NCBI GenBank assembly: GCA_001949185.1
Contig: BDGG01000003.1
Location: 2,835,158-2,899,157 of the forward strand
Direction: 5' to 3'
DNA length: 64,000 nucleotides
From: Ramazzottius varieornatus
Taxonomy: Eukaryota; Tardigrada; Eutardigrada; Parachela; Ramazzottiidae
Position 1 is the first letter of the stretch; every line of letters begins with the position of its first letter. Under the pieces are notes generated by a model that made no database searches, had not been told where the DNA came from, and was given only the letters and a program-made list of their open reading frames with translations. The position numbers and the translations under genes are program-made. Positions 62,574 to 64,000 of the stretch are shown here, piece by piece.

Positions 62574-62738
62574 ATAAGATCATGACTTCTTGACATCGGT
62601 GCACAATGTTTGACACGGAAAGCGCAAAGCATCTGACTACTGACTAGAAAAAGATTGACAAAATTTGACAAAAATTGAATTACGGTAATCTTCGAGTGAA
62701 AAGTTCAAACGAATACATTCTGGTCAGACAGCACCACT

Positions 62739-63588
62739 TCACGATGCTGTCGTTAGGAGGCCAATCACAAACGATTCTATTTTACTCCTGGCTTCCTCTT
62801 TGTGCACCGTCACGCCATGGTTGTCGTTCTCGAACAGAACTAGTTGTTTGGGTTGCCCAGCAAGACTGTACAGCTGCTCACTACACCGAGGTGGAAGACA
62901 CGCATCCGCTTTCCCGTGAATGAATAAGCAAGCCTTCCCTAAACAAGAAGACCGGAACAGTACAAGAACAAGAAGACAGTACAGTATAAGAACTGCTGAA
63001 GAACTTACTGTGGTCCCTCAAGTCTTATATAATTGTAAATCTCACCTTGACCAGCAAGCTTCCCAACGTCATTGGTCCCTGCCGTCTGTGAAGCTATCGT
63101 CGCGATCCCTTTGACAACGGGGTGTGCGGCTGCTGCACTGATCACCACAGCTCCGCCAAACGACCATCCCACGAGGACGGCTCGCTCAACGTTATACTCT
63201 TTCCTCAGCATGTTCAAGGTGTTAATGGTATCTTCCACACAGGGTTTGAGTTCTCCAGGGTATCTATAACCCGTCTGGACTGCAATTAAGTTTGGATAGG
63301 CGGATATGGCTTCGCTGAGCTCTGGATACATCCCAGCTATAAAAAAGAGACACCGTAGTATGATATATAAATATTGTGGCGAGTTACTTCCGGTGAGAAA
63401 ATGCCGACTCTCAAGCAGAGGTATCAACATTGTGGAGTTGATATACCTGGGCCGGTGAATCCTCCTCCTGCTCCTGCAACCATAAGGATAGCTCCTCTTG
63501 GGTACGTCGGAGCTGGTGCGTCTGGATTCTTCAGGTTCACAGGTAGCCGTATCCGCATCTGAGGCATTTCACTGCCATGGTTTGCCAT
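62739..63588 (-). CDS. Dienelactone-hydrolase-type alpha/beta hydrolase
   Basis: Small cytosolic serine hydrolase; substrate unknown. Three exons: 63588 to about 63450 (MANHGSEMPQMRIRLPVNLK, GAILMVAGAGGGFTGPG), about 63337-63049 and about 62938-62739. The catalytic triad is complete: Ser in the nucleophile elbow GWSFGG, Asp in FIHGKADACLPP, His in FENDNHGVTVHK. The oxyanion/GAGGG loop is in exon 1. The protein ends SFVIGLLTTAS, about 210 residues in all, normal for the family. No signal peptide or membrane segment. It converges with the GRAM gene. Confidence 0.88.
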
Positions 63589-64000
63589 TTTGCTCTGTCC
63601 AAACAGTTGACCAGGGATGCTCCAAAGACACCGATACGAGCGATAGCTGAGATGCGCCGTCCCTCCGATCGTTCTACCTCACTTCTGAAAGAAAACAACC
63701 GTTCAAGTCGACTGCCAAGCTAACCGAAACCGATGATGATCGTTTGTATCAGGCCGGTAACGCGACAACTACGGGGAAAAATAGCGAGAGTAATTAAAAC
63801 GACAACAAAGCGATAACGTATGCGAAATTGCGACGTTTATTCGCCCGAATAAATCTACCCGTGCCCTGGAGCAAAGGGGAGCTTTTCGAGGGAGACGACT
63901 GCCGACTGTTTCGCCAGAGTAATACTCTGGTTTCGCTTTCTGGCAGTTGATCGAGAACTGCGTTAATTTTGACTAGTCCGATTCTGAAGCTTTCTCAACA
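63589..64000. other. Right end of window, upstream of the hydrolase
   Basis: Presumed promoter or 5' UTR of the hydrolase gene. I see no coding exon. Confidence 0.35.

Overview
The window is nuclear DNA of a small-genome animal. Genes have many short introns (mostly 50-120 bp, GT-AG), each protein is clearly metazoan, and there are no operons or bacterial signals. Chitin-binding type-2 (CBM14) cuticle-type proteins, WAP proteins, a TASK-type two-pore potassium channel and nitrate-sensor (NIT) guanylate cyclases together point to an invertebrate, probably an ecdysozoan. A tardigrade is my best guess, but that is inference. All gene models below were spliced by eye.

Layout. 1-684 (-): 5' part of a UBTD1/2-type ubiquitin-domain gene. 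1878-7571 (-): a full-length ABCC10/MRP7-like ABC transporter. 8416-19210 (-): a tandem cluster of NIT-domain receptor guanylate cyclases, two intact genes flanking a decayed one. 20454-22505 (+): a WAP-domain gene and two broken copies. 22817-25065 (-): a SMYD (SET/MYND) protein. 25-28.5 kb: mostly empty. 28542-33491 (+): TASK-like K2P channel with one unusually long intron. 34.2-39.7 kb (-): two copies of an unrecognised gene; the upstream copy is intact and carries four related repeats, the other is broken. 39.99-43.49 kb: a PIF/Harbinger-like DNA transposon with imperfect terminal inverted repeats, a transposase (+), a Myb/SANT-like gene (-) and a striking array of short palindromes. 44678-46274 (+): a class A GPCR. 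47672-51758 (+): TMEM245. 51980-53021 (-): 3-hydroxyanthranilate 3,4-dioxygenase (HAAO). 53945-57833 (-): two paralogous secreted CBM14 proteins. 61042-62573 (+): a GRAM-domain membrane protein. 62739-63588 (-): a dienelactone-hydrolase-type alpha/beta hydrolase.

Repeats and mobile DNA. A short MITE-like inverted repeat (about 60 bp core, up to about 125 bp with its arms, core GTGGCGCAC...GTGCGCCAC) occurs about 13 times, largely inside introns of otherwise intact genes. A TMEM245 intron is bounded by a near-identical 83 bp inverted duplication. A roughly 68 bp tandem repeat lies at 58.4 kb.

The genes do not form an obvious pathway. The strongest candidates for new biology are the four-repeat gene at 36.8-39.7 kb, the palindrome array confined to the Harbinger-like element, and the guanylate cyclase cluster, where one intact copy has lost key catalytic-site residues and carries its metal-binding aspartates on micro-exons.
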